Origin: Nephrocerus scutellatus
Lineage: Eukaryota; Arthropoda; Insecta; Diptera; Pipunculidae
Direction of reading: 5' to 3'
DNA length: 64,000 nt
NCBI GenBank assembly: GCA_947095585.1
Contig: OX352762.1
Coordinates: forward strand, 47,049,335 to 47,113,334
The position numbers and the translations under genes were made by a program. Below the pieces are notes generated by a model. The model was not told where the DNA came from. It worked only from the letters and a program-made list of their open reading frames with translations, and ran no database searches. Each line of letters opens with the position of its first letter. The first letter of the stretch is position 1. Of this stretch, positions 53,074-63,683 are shown piece by piece.

Positions 53074-55743
53074 TCAGCATTTATATAGGTTTTTTAAAGA
53101 GTTTTCAAAGGAAATATAGCTGTTCAGACCCCTCAAGTTCGCCGGCAGGGAGTTCCAGAGGCCAACAGCATGTACAAAAAACTGATTCTTAGAGAACACT
53201 ACTTGGAACTTGCGCTTGTTTGCACTATACAAACAGAAAAAAATAGGACTTCCGTAGAAAAGGGTTGGCAGAACAAGTGTTTTGGCTATTATCATTTTTG
53301 TTGAGACTGGAAGGCAACTTCCAGCAATGCATAAAACCCGCAGAGCAGCATAGATTCGACCAACTGAGTTAGCCAGATGATTGTCCCACGATAGTGTTTG
53401 GTTAAAAATAACCCCTAAGTTTTTTACTGTTTTGACGTAGTTCAATGTTTTCCCCTCGAGTTCGATACTTGGCAGGTATGACATATCAATAGCAGTATTA
53501 CTAATAACAATTGCCTGACATTTATTAGCATTAAGTTTAAGGTGATTTTCTCTAGACCACTGTGCTATACTCATCAGATCCTCGTTTATTCTGGCCGTTG
53601 CATCTTCAACCATGCCAATTCGGTAGCTTAAATGAATTTGCACATCGTCTGCGTACATATGAATATTACAATACTTGAGTATAGGGGGAAGATCGTTGTT
53701 GAATAGCGTGAACAAGAGTGGTCCCAATATTGATCCCTGGGGCACACCAGTAGCGGAGGGGAGAAAATCAGATAGTCTGCAATTCGCATAAACTGCTTGA
53801 GTTCTGTGGCTAAGGTACTGTCCAAGTAGCGTTAAAGCTGAGTTTTCGAAAAAGAAAAAATTCTTAAGCTTTTTCAAAAGTATATTATGCGAGACAGTGT
53901 CAAACGCTTTGGAGAAATCCAGTAAAACCAGAGTTGTAACTAAATTATTATCAATTTGCTGCCGTATGTCATCAGTTATTTTAAGAAGCGCAGTTGTGCA
54001 GCTGTGTTTTGGTCTGAAACCAGATTGCGTCGGTGTTATCAGGCTATGGGTTTCCAAAAACGTCATAATTTGTCGACTCATAATTTTTTCAAATGCTTTG
54101 GAGATGAAAGGTAGGATGGAAATTGGTCGGTATTCTTTTTGTTGCTTGCTTGACTTCTTCAGAATTGGAATTATTTTTGAAGCTTTCCATAATTTTGGAT
54201 AACAAGACTTTGTTAGGATGGTATTAAACATGTGTGTCAGGAAAGGAGATATAAAGATGAGAATAATTTTAACAAACTTAGGATGCATATTGTCTAATCC
54301 AATAGCTTCCGATTTTATGTCTTTTACAGCTTTGTATACCTCTACTTCAAAAACTCTTTTAAAACTGAAACTTGAAAGAAACTCATCAGTTCCGTTTAAA
54401 ATTCTGTCAATCTCTGCACCAGCATTTGTGTCTGAGACAGAATTTACAAACTTATTGTTTAGCTCATTACATCACAATTATCTTCAGCATTCTTTTTTTG
54501 CCTTGCAATACCAAAAGATTTGATATTTTTCCACAGTTTTTTGGAAGACAGATTATTAAATTTTGAAGAAAAAAATCTCCGTTTGGAATTTCTTATTTCA
54601 ACATTTACTGCATTTCTTAAATTTTTATACTGGTGTAACATTTGTGGTAGTCTGAATCTTTTCCAGCGTCTATAAGCTGTATTTCTTCTTATGATAAGGT
54701 TATCAATTTCGCTAGTGTACCATCCTAAATCAGGGTTTTGAATTCTTATAGTTTTAATAGGTACAAAAGTTTCAAACAGATGATTAATTGTATTTGTAAA
54801 AAATTGCACTTGCTCATCAACGTCAGAGAGATGATATATATTTTCAAGATTAGAGCTATAAATACTTGCTATTAGTGATTGCATATCTATGGAGTTAAAA
54901 TTTCTAAACGAAATGTTTTCCATTGCAACAGTCGCATTAATTCGAATATTATAGAAAACGACAATTAAATCGTGCTTGGAAAAACCGGGAACATCAAGTT
55001 GCCCATAAAAGTTGACAAGATCAGGTTGGTTGACCAAGAAAACATCAAGCAGAGTAGAGCTAGAAGATGTAAAATGTGTAGGGGTATCACTATTAACAGG
55101 AAACAAGTCGAGTGATAGGAGACTATCTCTGAAATGTTTAATTCTATTATTTTGAATATCTAACAGGTCAATGTTTAGGTCTCCCCCGATAAGAATGTGG
55201 TTATAGTCAGATGTTAATTCTTCTAGAACATCTGTGATGGTGTTTGACACAGTTATATGGGGAGGTTTGTAGATTACACCAGCCAACAGTTTTTCAGTTC
55301 CACAAGCAACTTCTATAAAAAGGTATTGTATTTCATTACTACTGTCATCACTCTTAATAAACTTGCTTTTTAAACTTTTTTTTTATGAAAATAGCTACAC
55401 CTCCACCCCTGGAAACTACACGATCAGAACGAAATACATTATAGTTACCCGTGATCAAAACAGCGCTATCTACCTGTTCAGTCAACCATGTTTCTGACAC
55501 ACAGATGATGTCCATAGCTTTATCATTAAAAATGCTTTTGAATTCGTCCAAATGTTTCAGCAAACTTTGAGAATTTATATGACAAATAGATAATCCATCG
55601 TATCTATTTCGGAAAACGTTTAACATCGTCCTAGTTTTGTTCAATCTTGTTGAACTGCCAACCTGAGAAACCCCTCTACCGTCAACTGCTCTCCTCAGTA
55701 TCGATCGTTTTAAGACGCCCCCTGAGGAGGACCAAACAACCAC
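53074..55743 (-). pseudogene. Broken LINE ORF2 (endonuclease-reverse transcriptase), copy 1
   Basis: Three open pieces follow one another. Piece 1 (55,743-55,354, 129 aa) is the endonuclease N-part, with INSQSL and SETWL (catalytic Glu) and GGGVAIF. Piece 2 (55,286-54,459, 275 aa, open upstream of its Met) is the endonuclease C-part, with GVIYKPP, GGDLNID (catalytic Asp/Asn) and SKHDLI (catalytic His). Piece 3 (54,288-53,074, 404 aa, open up to about 54,470) is the reverse transcriptase, with RPISILP, LVLLDFSKAFD, GVPQGSILGP and YADD (aa 212-215) and a LGVIFNQTLSW motif. Frames change at a run of nine T (plus strand, about 55,377-55,385) and near 54,460-54,473. Compared with copy 2, 76 codons are deleted in frame after residue 365 of piece 3, in the region following the RT core. 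ORF2 may start at 55,743 or at the Met 39 codons later. The normal role is target-primed reverse transcription in the nucleus. Confidence 0.88.
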
Positions 55744-55959
55744 TCCATGATTGAAAACTTGTTATTACAAAAGGTTTGCTGAAAGTATTTCCCATTGATT
55801 CTGACAGAAATTGGTAAAAAATTAATTGATTTATAAGCAAGAAAAATTTTGAAAAACTCTAATTCATAAATAGAAAATATTGATAAAAGAAAAAGTAGTG
55901 AAATATTTGTAAAGAATGCAGTAAATGTTACAGTAGAAAATGAAAGAATACGCAAATTA
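55744..55959 (-). other. ORF1-ORF2 spacer of LINE copy 1
   Basis: 216 nt between the ORF1 stop and the first ORF2 Met. It is AT-rich with no conserved motif that I can recognise. A 116-codon frame (56,060-55,710) crosses it but overlaps the two real ORFs out of frame and is poly-Lys/Thr/Met-rich, so I treat it as a shadow. How ORF2 is translated is not evident. Confidence 0.6.
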
Positions 55960-57039
55960 CTAAAGTTGCTCCAGCGACGGATCTGGTTCATCATCATTAT
56001 AATTTTGTGCAGCTTCGTAGTAGTTGTTTTTGTTTTGCTCCTCATTTGACAATTCTTCATTATTTGTTTTTTTGTTTGCTTTTGTCGTAATTGAATTTAG
56101 CATATCTACGGAATTAACTGTTTTTGGCACGTCATCGCTTGTAAGTTTGATGTAAACAAGTCCACTTAAAGTGAAAACCGAAAACAATTGGTGTTTACGC
56201 CTGATACTGATTGCTTGTCGAAGAATAACTCGATTATTTTTGGTTAAGCTCTCGTGGAAATAAATCGGGGTGCTCGAGTCTTCACCGAGATCTTTAAGCA
56301 AAAGTTGCCGGGAATTTGTTCTTCGAAAAGCAGCAAACGCCTTGAGTGTAGCATTTTTATCATGTGCGGTGTGAAATTTAATAATTATAATGGAGTCTTC
56401 TCTGTGGCTTGCACGGAAGATTCGACACAGTTTTGGTGGCTGAAAATTTAACGTGTGACAAATGTTGTTAAACGTGTTTTTTAAAACCTCTCCCGGTAAC
56501 GTTGGTATTCCGATAAGAATTGCATCTGTTTCTAAATTTTTTACATTTATTGCTTCAATCTGCGCCTTTAAGCTAGCGATTTCAGTCCATACCGTGTTGT
56601 TGTGAGATAAGTTGGCATGATTATTTTCATTGATCGTTGTTGTTCTCTTTTGAACCTCCTCATCCAGACAATCTACCCGTGTAAGAAGTTCCTCGAGGAC
56701 AGTGACGCGACCATTAAGTTTATTTATATTTTGGTCCAACTCGTCGATTATTTTCATTTTTTGTTCTATTACGATGATTCTCGTTGTTAAGTTTTCTTCC
56801 ATGGCTCTAAGTTGTTCAGAAAGTGATTCACCTTGTAGTTTTATCAAAGCGAGGGTTTCAGTGACGTCACTAGTTGTTGTTGACGTAGTCGTTGTTGTTG
56901 TCGATGCCTTTGGTGAAACTTTAGCAATTTTTGCTTTTCCCGCTCGTGTTTTTGCTTCTACGTGTGAGTAAATTGATGGTGATAATGGGAGTGGAGAGTT
57001 TGACATCTTCATTAGTTTTGTATTTTGTTGATGGGTCAT
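55960..57039 (-). CDS. LINE ORF1 protein (coiled coil + FP-like nucleic-acid-binding domain), copy 1
   Basis: The frame is intact at 359 aa, starting at the first ATG of the element after a UTR of about 221 nt. Residues 44-60 are a Thr-rich stretch. Residues about 62-132 and 150-170 show heptad-like spacing of Leu/Ile/Val (for example LEELLTRVDCLDEEV), suggesting a coiled coil for oligomerisation. Residues about 172-240 (from DAILIGIP to FRR) resemble the RRM-like part of ORF1 proteins. Residues about 258-305, with IYFHESLT and LVYIKLTSDD, resemble the baculovirus FP-type domain common in insect CR1/Jockey-group ORF1s. No CCHC zinc knuckles are seen. The tail is acidic. The expected role is binding the element RNA in ribonucleoprotein particles and acting as a chaperone. 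Domain names are by eye, without a profile search. Confidence 0.85.
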   Translation of the reverse strand: MTHQQNTKLMKMSNSPLPLSPSIYSHVEAKTRAGKAKIAKVSPKASTTTTTTSTTTSDVTETLALIKLQGESLSEQLRAMEENLTTRIIVIEQKMKIIDELDQNINKLNGRVTVLEELLTRVDCLDEEVQKRTTTINENNHANLSHNNTVWTEIASLKAQIEAINVKNLETDAILIGIPTLPGEVLKNTFNNICHTLNFQPPKLCRIFRASHREDSIIIIKFHTAHDKNATLKAFAAFRRTNSRQLLLKDLGEDSSTPIYFHESLTKNNRVILRQAISIRRKHQLFSVFTLSGLVYIKLTSDDVPKTVNSVDMLNSITTKANKKTNNEELSNEEQNKNNYYEAAQNYNDDEPDPSLEQL

Positions 57040-57227
57040 TATTTTATGTGTTTGTTTAAATTGTTTGGTTTATTAAAAATTCATTTATTTGCTTCCGAGC
57101 AATTTTAAATTTATATTTTTCAATTCTATTTGAAACTTTATAGTATATATATTGAAATTTATTTTACTTTTATAAATTTATTTGTGTTTAACAAGCACAA
57201 AATATTTTCCAAGCAGAGAAAGAAAAA

Positions 57228-57234
57228 CACGTCC
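57228..57234 (-). promoter_or_regulatory. Candidate internal Pol II promoter element (DPE) of LINE copy 1
   Basis: On the minus strand the sequence GGACGTG lies at about +27 to +33, counting the first LINE base (57,260) as +1. It matches the downstream promoter element consensus RGWCGTG, which Drosophila jockey, Doc, F and I elements carry at the same distance from their start. It supports 57,260, or a base next to it, as the true 5' end. No TATA box is expected in this promoter class. Confidence 0.7.
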
Positions 57235-57260
57235 GATCGGTTGAGAACTCTCTTATCTTT

Positions 57261-59033
57261 ATTGCTTGGGAAATTGATTTGTTCCAGAAATTCCAGACCA
57301 TAATGATCATATTCCAGAATTTCCATAGGAAGAAATCTTATAGTCGCATCTTAGTCCTACATTCCGAATTTCATGCGAATCGATTGAAAAATTTCTTTGT
57401 TCCAGAAATTCCAGACAATAATGATCATATTCCAGAATTTCCATAGGAAGACATCTTATAGTCGCATCTTAGTCCTATATTCCGAATTTCATGCGAACCG
57501 CTTGAGAAATTGATTTGTTCCAGAAATTCCAGACCATAATGATCATATTCCAGAATTTCCATAGGAAGAAATCTTATAGTCGCATCTTAGTTCTACATTC
57601 CGAATTTCATGCGAATCGCTTGGGAAATTGATTTGTTCCAGAAATTCCAGACCATAATGATCATATTCCAGAATTTCCATAGGAAGAAATCTTATAGTCG
57701 CATCGTAGTTCTAAATTCCGAAGTTCATGCGAATCGCTTGAGAATTTGATTTGTTCCAGAAATTCCAGACCATAATGATCATATTCCACAATTTCCATAG
57801 GAAGAAGTCTGATAGTCGCATCTTATTTCTACATTCTGAATTTCCTGAGAATTGCGTGGGAAATTGATTTGTTCCAGAAATTCCAGACCATAAAGTTCAT
57901 ATTCCAGAATTTCCATAGGAAGAAATCTTATAGTCGCATCTTAGTTCTACATTCCGAATTTCATGCGAATCGCTTGAGAAATTGAATTGTTCCAGAAATT
58001 CCAGACAATAATGATCATATTCTAAAATTTCCATAGGAAGAAGTCTTACAGTTGCATCTTAGTCCTACATTCCGAATTTCATGCGAATCGCTTGCGAAAT
58101 TGATTTGTTCCAGAAATTCCAGACCATAATGATCATATTCCAGAATTTCCATAGGAAGAAGTCTGATAGTCGCATCTTAGTTCTACATTCCGCATTTCAT
58201 GCGAATCGCTTAAGAAATTGATTTGTTCCAGAAATTCCAGACCATAATGATGATATTCCAGAATTTCCATAGGAAGAAATATTAAAGTCGCATCTTAGTT
58301 CTACATTCCGAATTTCATGCGAATTGCTTGAGAAATTGATTTGTTCCAGAAATTCCAGACCATAATGATCATATTCCAGAATTTCCATAGGAAGAAGTCT
58401 AATAGTCGCATCTTAGTTCTACATTCCGAATTTCATGCGAATCGCTTGAGAAATTGATTTGTTCCAGAAATTCCAGACCATAATGATCATATTCCAGAAT
58501 TTCCATAGGAAGAAGTCTTATAGTCGCATCTTAGTTCTACATTCCGAATTTCATGCAAATCGCTTGAGAAATTGATTTGTTCCAGAAATTCCAGACCATA
58601 ATGATCATATTCCAGAATTTCCATAGGAAGAAGTCTAATAGTCGCATCTTAGTTCTACATTTCGAATTTCATGCGAATCGCTTGGGAAATGGATTTGTTC
58701 CTGAAATTCCAGACCATAATGATCATATTTCAGAATCTCCATAGGATGAAGTTTAATAGTGGCATCTCAGTTCTACATTCCGAATTTCATGCGAATCGCT
58801 TGAGAAATTGATTTGTTCCTGAAATTCCAGACCATAATGATCATATTCCAGAATTTCCATAGAAAGAAGTCTTATAGTCGCATCTTAGTTCTACATTCCA
58901 AATTTCATGCGAATCGCTTGAGAAATTGATTTGTTCCAGAAATTCCAGACCATAATGATCATATTCCACAATTTAAATAGGAAGAAGTCTGATAGTCGCA
59001 TCTTAGTTCTACATTCTGAATTTCCTGCGAATT
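57261..59033. repeat. 118-bp satellite between the two LINE copies
   Basis: About 15 monomers in the same orientation as the main array. The first about 1.1 kb (from gcttggg at 57,264, with gaatcgattgaaaaatttc and gaaccgcttgag) is the right flank of LINE 1. From about 58,350 the text equals 52,160-52,844 shifted by 6,189 bp and is the left flank of LINE 2. The seam between the two lies near 58,350-58,391. One visible substitution is catatttcagaatctcc (about 58,727) against catattccagaatctcc. No gene is present. Confidence 0.95.
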
Positions 59034-59262
59034 TGTATTTGTATTTATTTATTGAATTTATAAGCATTTTAAAACAAAGTGTCTTATTTATAATACTTAT
59101 AATGTATGGATTTAAATTAAAATTTAATTGAAATTTCAAAGAGAGTAAAAAAAATAAAAAATATATTAACTGAAATATTATTTTATAGAAGTTATTGAAG
59201 TAATTATACATTATGTAAAAATATTGAATTTTTCAATGATAATCAATGTTTTAGAAATATTT
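59034..59262 (-). other. LINE copy 2 3' UTR and 3' end
   Basis: Counterpart of 52,845-53,073. Overlapping AATAAA hexamers on the minus strand at about 59,044-59,053 are followed by ATACAA-like repeats and then satellite. One visible difference from copy 1 is aatgttttag (about 59,246) against aatgatttag. Confidence 0.75.
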
Positions 59263-62160
59263 TCAGCATTTATATAGGTTTTTTAAAGAGTTTTCAAAGG
59301 AAATATAGCTGTTCAGACCCCTCAAGTTCGCCGGCAGGGAGTTCCAGAGGCCAACAGCATGTACAAAAAACTGATTCTTAGAGTTTCTATATCTAAAGGT
59401 TGGGACAATTAGAATATTACTTCTTTGTGATACTGGGAAAATTAGTTTCTCGAAAAGATAATTAGGAGATCTAGTTTGTATGAGTTTAAAAAGAAACGTT
59501 AAACTTAGAAAATCTATATACCTGTTTAAAGGCATATTAAAAACACTACCTGCTTGTACCGAAACATGATCGAAGCGACGTAATCCATAAATAAAACGAA
59601 CAATGTTATTGAACACTACTTGGAACTTGCGCTTGTTTGCACTATACAAACAGAAAAAAATAGGACTTCCGTAGAAAAGGGTTGGCAGAACAAGTGTTTT
59701 GGCTATTATCATTTTTGTTGAGACTGGAAGGCAACTTCCAGCAATGCATAAAACCCGCAGAGCAGCATAGATTCGACCAACTGAGTTAGCCAGATGATTG
59801 TCCCACGATAGTGTTTGGTTAAAAATAACCCCTAAGTTTTTTACTGTTTTGACGTAGTTCAAAGGTTTCCCCTCGAGTTCGATACTTGGCAGGTATGACA
59901 TATCAATAGCAGTATTACTAATAACAATTGCCTGACATTTATTAGCATTAAGTTTAAGGTGATTTTCTCTAGACCACTGTGCTATACTCATCAGATCCTC
60001 GTTTATTCTGGCCGTTGCATCTTCAACCATGCCAATTCGGTAGCTTAAATGAATTTGAACATCGTCTGCGTACATATTAATATTACAATACTTGAGTATA
60101 GGGGGAAGATCGTTGTTGAATAGCGTGAACAAGAGTGGTCCCAATATTGATCCCTGGGGCACACCAGTAGCGGAGGGGAGAAAATCAGATAGTCTGCAAT
60201 TCGCATAAACTGCTTGAGTTCTGTGGCTAAGGTACTGTCCAAGTAGCGTTAAAGCTGAGTTTTCGAAAAAGAAAAAATTCTTAAGCTTTTTCAAAAGTAT
60301 ATTATGCGAGACAGTGTCAAACGCTTTGGAGAAATCCAGTAAAACCAGAGTTGTAACTAAATTATTATCAATTTGCTGCCGTATGTCATCAGTTATTTTA
60401 AGAAGCGCAGTTGTGCAGCTGTGTTTTGGTCTGAAACCAGATTGCGTCGGTGTTATCAGGCTATGGGTTTCCAAAAACGTCATAATTTGTCGACTCATAA
60501 TTTTTTCAAATGCTTTGGAGATGAAAGGTAGGATGGAAATTGGTCGGTATTCTTTTTGTTGCTTGCTTGACTTCTTCAGAATTGGAATTATTTTTGAAGC
60601 TTTCCATAATTTTGGATAACAAGACTTTGTTAGGATGGTATTAAACATGTGTGTCAGGAAAGGAGATATAAAGATGAGAATAATTTTAACAAACTTAGGA
60701 TGCATATTGTCTAATCCAATAGCTTCCGATTTTATGTCTTTTACAGCTTTGTATACCTCTACTTCAAAAACTCTTTTAAAACTGAAACTTGAAAGAAACT
60801 CATCAGTTCCGTTTAAAATTCTGTCAATCTCTGCACCAGCATTTGTGTCTGAGACAGAATTTACAAACTTATTGTTTAGCTCATTACATCACAATTATCT
60901 TCAGCATTCTTTTTTTGCCTTGCAATACCAAAAGATTTGATATTTTTCCACAGTTTTTTGGAAGACAGATTATTAAATTTTGAAGAAAAAAATCTCCGTT
61001 TGGAATTTCTTATTTCAACATTTACTGCATTTCTTAAATTTTTATACTGGTGTAACATTTGTGGTAGTCTGAATCTTTTCCAGCGTCTATAAGCTGTATT
61101 TCTTCTTATGATAAGGTTATCAATTTCGCTAGTGTACCATCCTAAATCAGGGTTTTGAATTCTTATAGTTTTAATAGGTACAAAAGTTTCAAACAGATGA
61201 TTAATTGTATTTGTAAAAAATTGCACTTGCTCATCAACGTCAGAGAGATGATATATATTTTCAAGATTAGAGCTATAAATACTTGCTATTAGTGATTGCA
61301 TATCTATGGAGTTAAAATTTCTAAACGAAATGTTTTCCATTGCAACACTCGCATTAATTCGAATATTATAGAAAACGACAATTAAATCGTGCTTGGAAAA
61401 GCCGGAAACATCAAGTTGCCCATAAAAGTTGACAAGATCAGGTTGGTTGACCAAGAAAACATCAAGCAGAGTAGAGCTAGAAGATGTAAAATGTGTAGGG
61501 GTATCACTATTAACAGGAAACAAGTCGAGTGATAGGAGACTATCTCTGAAATGTTTAATTCTATTATTTTGAATATCTAACAGGTCAATGTTTAGGTCTC
61601 CCCCGATAAGAATGTGGTTATAGTCAGATGTTAATTCTTCTAGAACATCTGTGATGGTGTTTGACACAGTTATATGGGAAGGTTTGTAGATCACACCAGC
61701 CAACAGTTTTTCAGTTCCACAAGCAACTTCTATAAAAAGGTATTGTATTTCATTACTACTGTCATCACTCTTAATAAACTTGCTTTTTAAACTTTTTTTT
61801 TATGAAAATAGCTACACCTCCACCCCTGGAAACTACACGATCAGAACGAAATACATTATAGTTACCCGTGATCAAAACAGCGCTATCTACCTGTTCAGTC
61901 AACCATGTTTCTGACACACAGATGATGTCCATAGCTTTATCATTAAAAATGCTTTTGAATTCGTCCAAATGTTTCAGCAAACTTTGAGAATTTATATGAC
62001 AAATAGATAATCCATCGTATCTATTTCGGAAAACGTTTAACATCGTCCTAGTTTTGTTCAATCTTGTTGAACTGCCAACCTGAGAAACCCCTCTACCGTC
62101 AACTGCTCTCCTCAGTATCGATCGTTTTAAGACGCCCCCTGAGGAGGACCAAACAACCAC
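59263..62160 (-). pseudogene. Broken LINE ORF2 (endonuclease-reverse transcriptase), copy 2
   Basis: The same three pieces as copy 1: endonuclease N-part (62,160-61,771), endonuclease C-part (61,703-60,876) and reverse transcriptase (60,705-59,263, 480 aa, open upstream to about 60,887). RT landmarks in the third piece are RPISILP (aa 54-60), LVLLDFSKAFD (120-130), GVPQGSILGP (181-190), MYADD (211-215), WSRENHLKLN (244-253) and LGVIFNQTLSW (291-301). A C-terminal region (366-480) contains the 76 residues lost from copy 1. All catalytic-type residues of the endonuclease and RT that I can identify are retained. Without the two frame changes the protein would be about 965 aa, usual for this group. 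The first frame change is at a run of nine T (about 61,793-61,801) and the second near 60,877-60,890. Confidence 0.88.
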
Positions 62161-62376
62161 TCCATGATTGAAAACTTGTTATTACAAAAGGTTTGCTGAA
62201 AGTATTTCCCATTGATTCTGACAGAAATTGGTAAAAAATTAATTGATTTATAAGCAAGAAAAATTTTGAAAAACTCTAATTCATAAATAGAAAATATTGA
62301 TAAAAGAAAAAGTAGTGAAATATTTGTAAAGAATGCAGTAAATGTTACAGTAGAAAATGAAAGAATACGCAAATTA

Positions 62377-63462
62377 CTAAAGTTGCTCCAGCGACGGATC
62401 TGGTTCATCATCATTATAATTTTGTGCAGCTTCGTAGTAGTTGTTTTTGTTTTGCTCCTCATTTGACAATTCTTCATTATTTGTTTTTTTGTTTGCTTTT
62501 GTCGTAATTGAATTTAGCATATCTACGGAATTAACTGTTTTTGGCACGTCATCGCTTGTAAGTTTGATGTAAACAAGTCCACTTAAAGTGAAAACCGAAA
62601 ACAATTGGTGTTTACGCCTGATACTGATTGCTTGTCGAAGAATAACTCGATTATTTTTGGTTAAGCTCTCGTGGAAATAAATCGGGGTGCTCGAGTCTTC
62701 ACCGAGATCTTTAAGCAAAAGTTGCCGGGAATTTGTTCTTCGAAAAGCAGCAAACGCCTTGAGTGTAGCATTTTTATCATGTGCGGTGTGAAATTTAATA
62801 ATTATAATGGAGTCTTCTCTGTGGCTTGCACGGAAGATTCGACACAGTTTTGGTGGCTGAAAATTTAACGTGTGACAAATGTTGTTAAACGTGTTTTTTA
62901 AAACCTCTCCCGGTAACGTTGGTATTCCGATAAGAATTGCATCTGTTTCTAAATTTTTTACATTTATTGCTTCAATCTGCGCCTTTAAGCTAGCGATTTC
63001 AGTCCATACAGTGTTGTTGTGAGATAAGTTGGCATGATTATTTTCATTGATCGTTGTTGTTGTGATTCTCTTTTGAACCTCCTCATCCAGACAATCTACC
63101 CGTGTAAGAAGTTCCTCGAGGACAGTGACGCGACCATTAAGTTTATTTATATTTTGGTCCAACTCGTCGATTATTTTCATTTTTTGTTCTATTACGATGA
63201 TTCTCGTTGTTAAGTTTTCTTCCATGGCTCTAAGTTGTTCAGAAAGTGATTCACCTTGTAGTTTTATCAAAGCGAGGGTTTCAGTGACGTCACTAGTTGT
63301 TGTTGACGTAGTCGTTGTTGTTGTCGATGCCTTTGGTGAAACTTTAGCAATTTTTGCTTTTCCCGCTCGTGTTTTTGCTTCTACGTGTGAGTAAATTGAT
63401 GGTGATAATGGGAGTGGAGAGTTTGACATCTTCATTAGTTTTGTATTTTGTTGATGGGTCAT
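62377..63462 (-). CDS. LINE ORF1 protein, copy 2
   Basis: Open frame of 361 aa, the same protein as the 359-aa ORF1 of copy 1 apart from two extra codons. Copy 2 reads KRITTTT where copy 1 reads KRTTT near residue 131, in a GTT-rich microsatellite just after the coiled coil. The architecture is the same: Thr-rich N-terminal stretch, heptad-like segment from about 62 to 132, an RRM-like part, an FP-like part with IYFHESLT, and an acidic tail. Since it remains open while ORF2 is broken, it could still be made if the element is transcribed. Confidence 0.85.
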   Translation of the reverse strand: MTHQQNTKLMKMSNSPLPLSPSIYSHVEAKTRAGKAKIAKVSPKASTTTTTTSTTTSDVTETLALIKLQGESLSEQLRAMEENLTTRIIVIEQKMKIIDELDQNINKLNGRVTVLEELLTRVDCLDEEVQKRITTTTINENNHANLSHNNTVWTEIASLKAQIEAINVKNLETDAILIGIPTLPGEVLKNTFNNICHTLNFQPPKLCRIFRASHREDSIIIIKFHTAHDKNATLKAFAAFRRTNSRQLLLKDLGEDSSTPIYFHESLTKNNRVILRQAISIRRKHQLFSVFTLSGLVYIKLTSDDVPKTVNSVDMLNSITTKANKKTNNEELSNEEQNKNNYYEAAQNYNDDEPDPSLEQL

Positions 63463-63650
63463 TATTTTATGTGTTTGTTTAAATTGTTTGGTTTATTAAA
63501 AATTCATTTATTTGCTTCCGAGCAATTTTAAATTTATATTTTTCAATTCTATTTGAAACTTTATAGTATATATATTGAAATTTATTTTACTTTTATAAAT
63601 TTATTTGTGTTTAACAAGCACAAAATATTTTCCAAGCAGAGAAAGAAAAA

Positions 63651-63657
63651 CACGTCC
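63651..63657 (-). promoter_or_regulatory. Candidate DPE of LINE copy 2
   Basis: GGACGTG on the minus strand at about +27 to +33 from the element's 5' end (63,683). It is identical in sequence and position to the motif at 57,228-57,234 in copy 1. It is the expected position for TATA-less internal promoters of arthropod LINEs. Confidence 0.7.
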
Positions 63658-63683
63658 GATCGGTTGAGAACTCTCTTATCTTT

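Larger units (their letters stand above)
52845..57260 (-). mobile_element. Non-LTR retrotransposon (Jockey/CR1 group), copy 1
   Basis: A 4,416-bp element inserted in a satellite monomer at gcgaatt/gcttggg. On the minus strand the order is 5' UTR (57,040-57,260) with a promoter-like motif, ORF1 (57,039-55,960), a 216-nt spacer, broken ORF2 (55,743-53,074) and a 3' UTR of about 229 nt ending in AATAAATAAATACAAATACA. There is no long poly(A) tail; the end has about two ATACAA-like hexamers. The only target-site-duplication candidate is ATT (52,842-52,844 and 57,261-57,263), which could equally be chance microhomology. ORF2 has endonuclease and reverse transcriptase and no RNase H. The group assignment is from motifs seen by eye; the exact clade is uncertain. 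Relative to copy 2 it lacks 228 bp near the ORF2 3' end and 6 bp in ORF1. It appears full length but not autonomous. Confidence 0.93.
59034..63683 (-). mobile_element. Non-LTR retrotransposon (Jockey/CR1 group), copy 2
   Basis: A 4,650-bp element with the same junctions, orientation and internal order as copy 1. The minus-strand order is 5' UTR (63,463-63,683), ORF1 (63,462-62,377), spacer, broken ORF2 (62,160-59,263) and a 3' UTR of about 229 nt. It has the 228-bp segment (about 59,382-59,609) missing from copy 1, so it is the more complete version. A handful of point differences were seen, for example INMYADD against IHMYADD, KPLN against KTLN, and YKPSH against YKPPH. Both ORF2 frameshifts of copy 1 are also here. 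The candidate target-site duplication is again only ATT (59,031-59,033 and 63,684-63,686). Confidence 0.94.

Noticed and set aside
53897..54523. Plus-strand frames of about 101 codons opposite the reverse transcriptase (also 60,314-60,940).
   Set aside because: They are antisense to a well-supported RT reading frame with all RT motifs and show no family features of their own.
55710..56060. 116-codon frame between ORF1 and ORF2 (also 62,127-62,477), starting MKNCQMRSK.
   Set aside because: It overlaps the end of ORF1 and the start of ORF2 out of frame. Its composition reflects the frame-shifted ORF1 tail and an AT-rich spacer.
56702..56971. 89-codon plus-strand frame with a Val-rich end (also 63,125-63,394).
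   Set aside because: It is antisense to the coiled coil and Thr-rich start of ORF1. The Val run is only the complement of the Thr codon microsatellite.
52845..63683. Two independent LINE insertions at a preferred satellite site.
   Set aside because: Shared frameshifts, identical junctions and more than 600 bp of shared rare satellite variants on each side are better explained by one insertion followed by block duplication.
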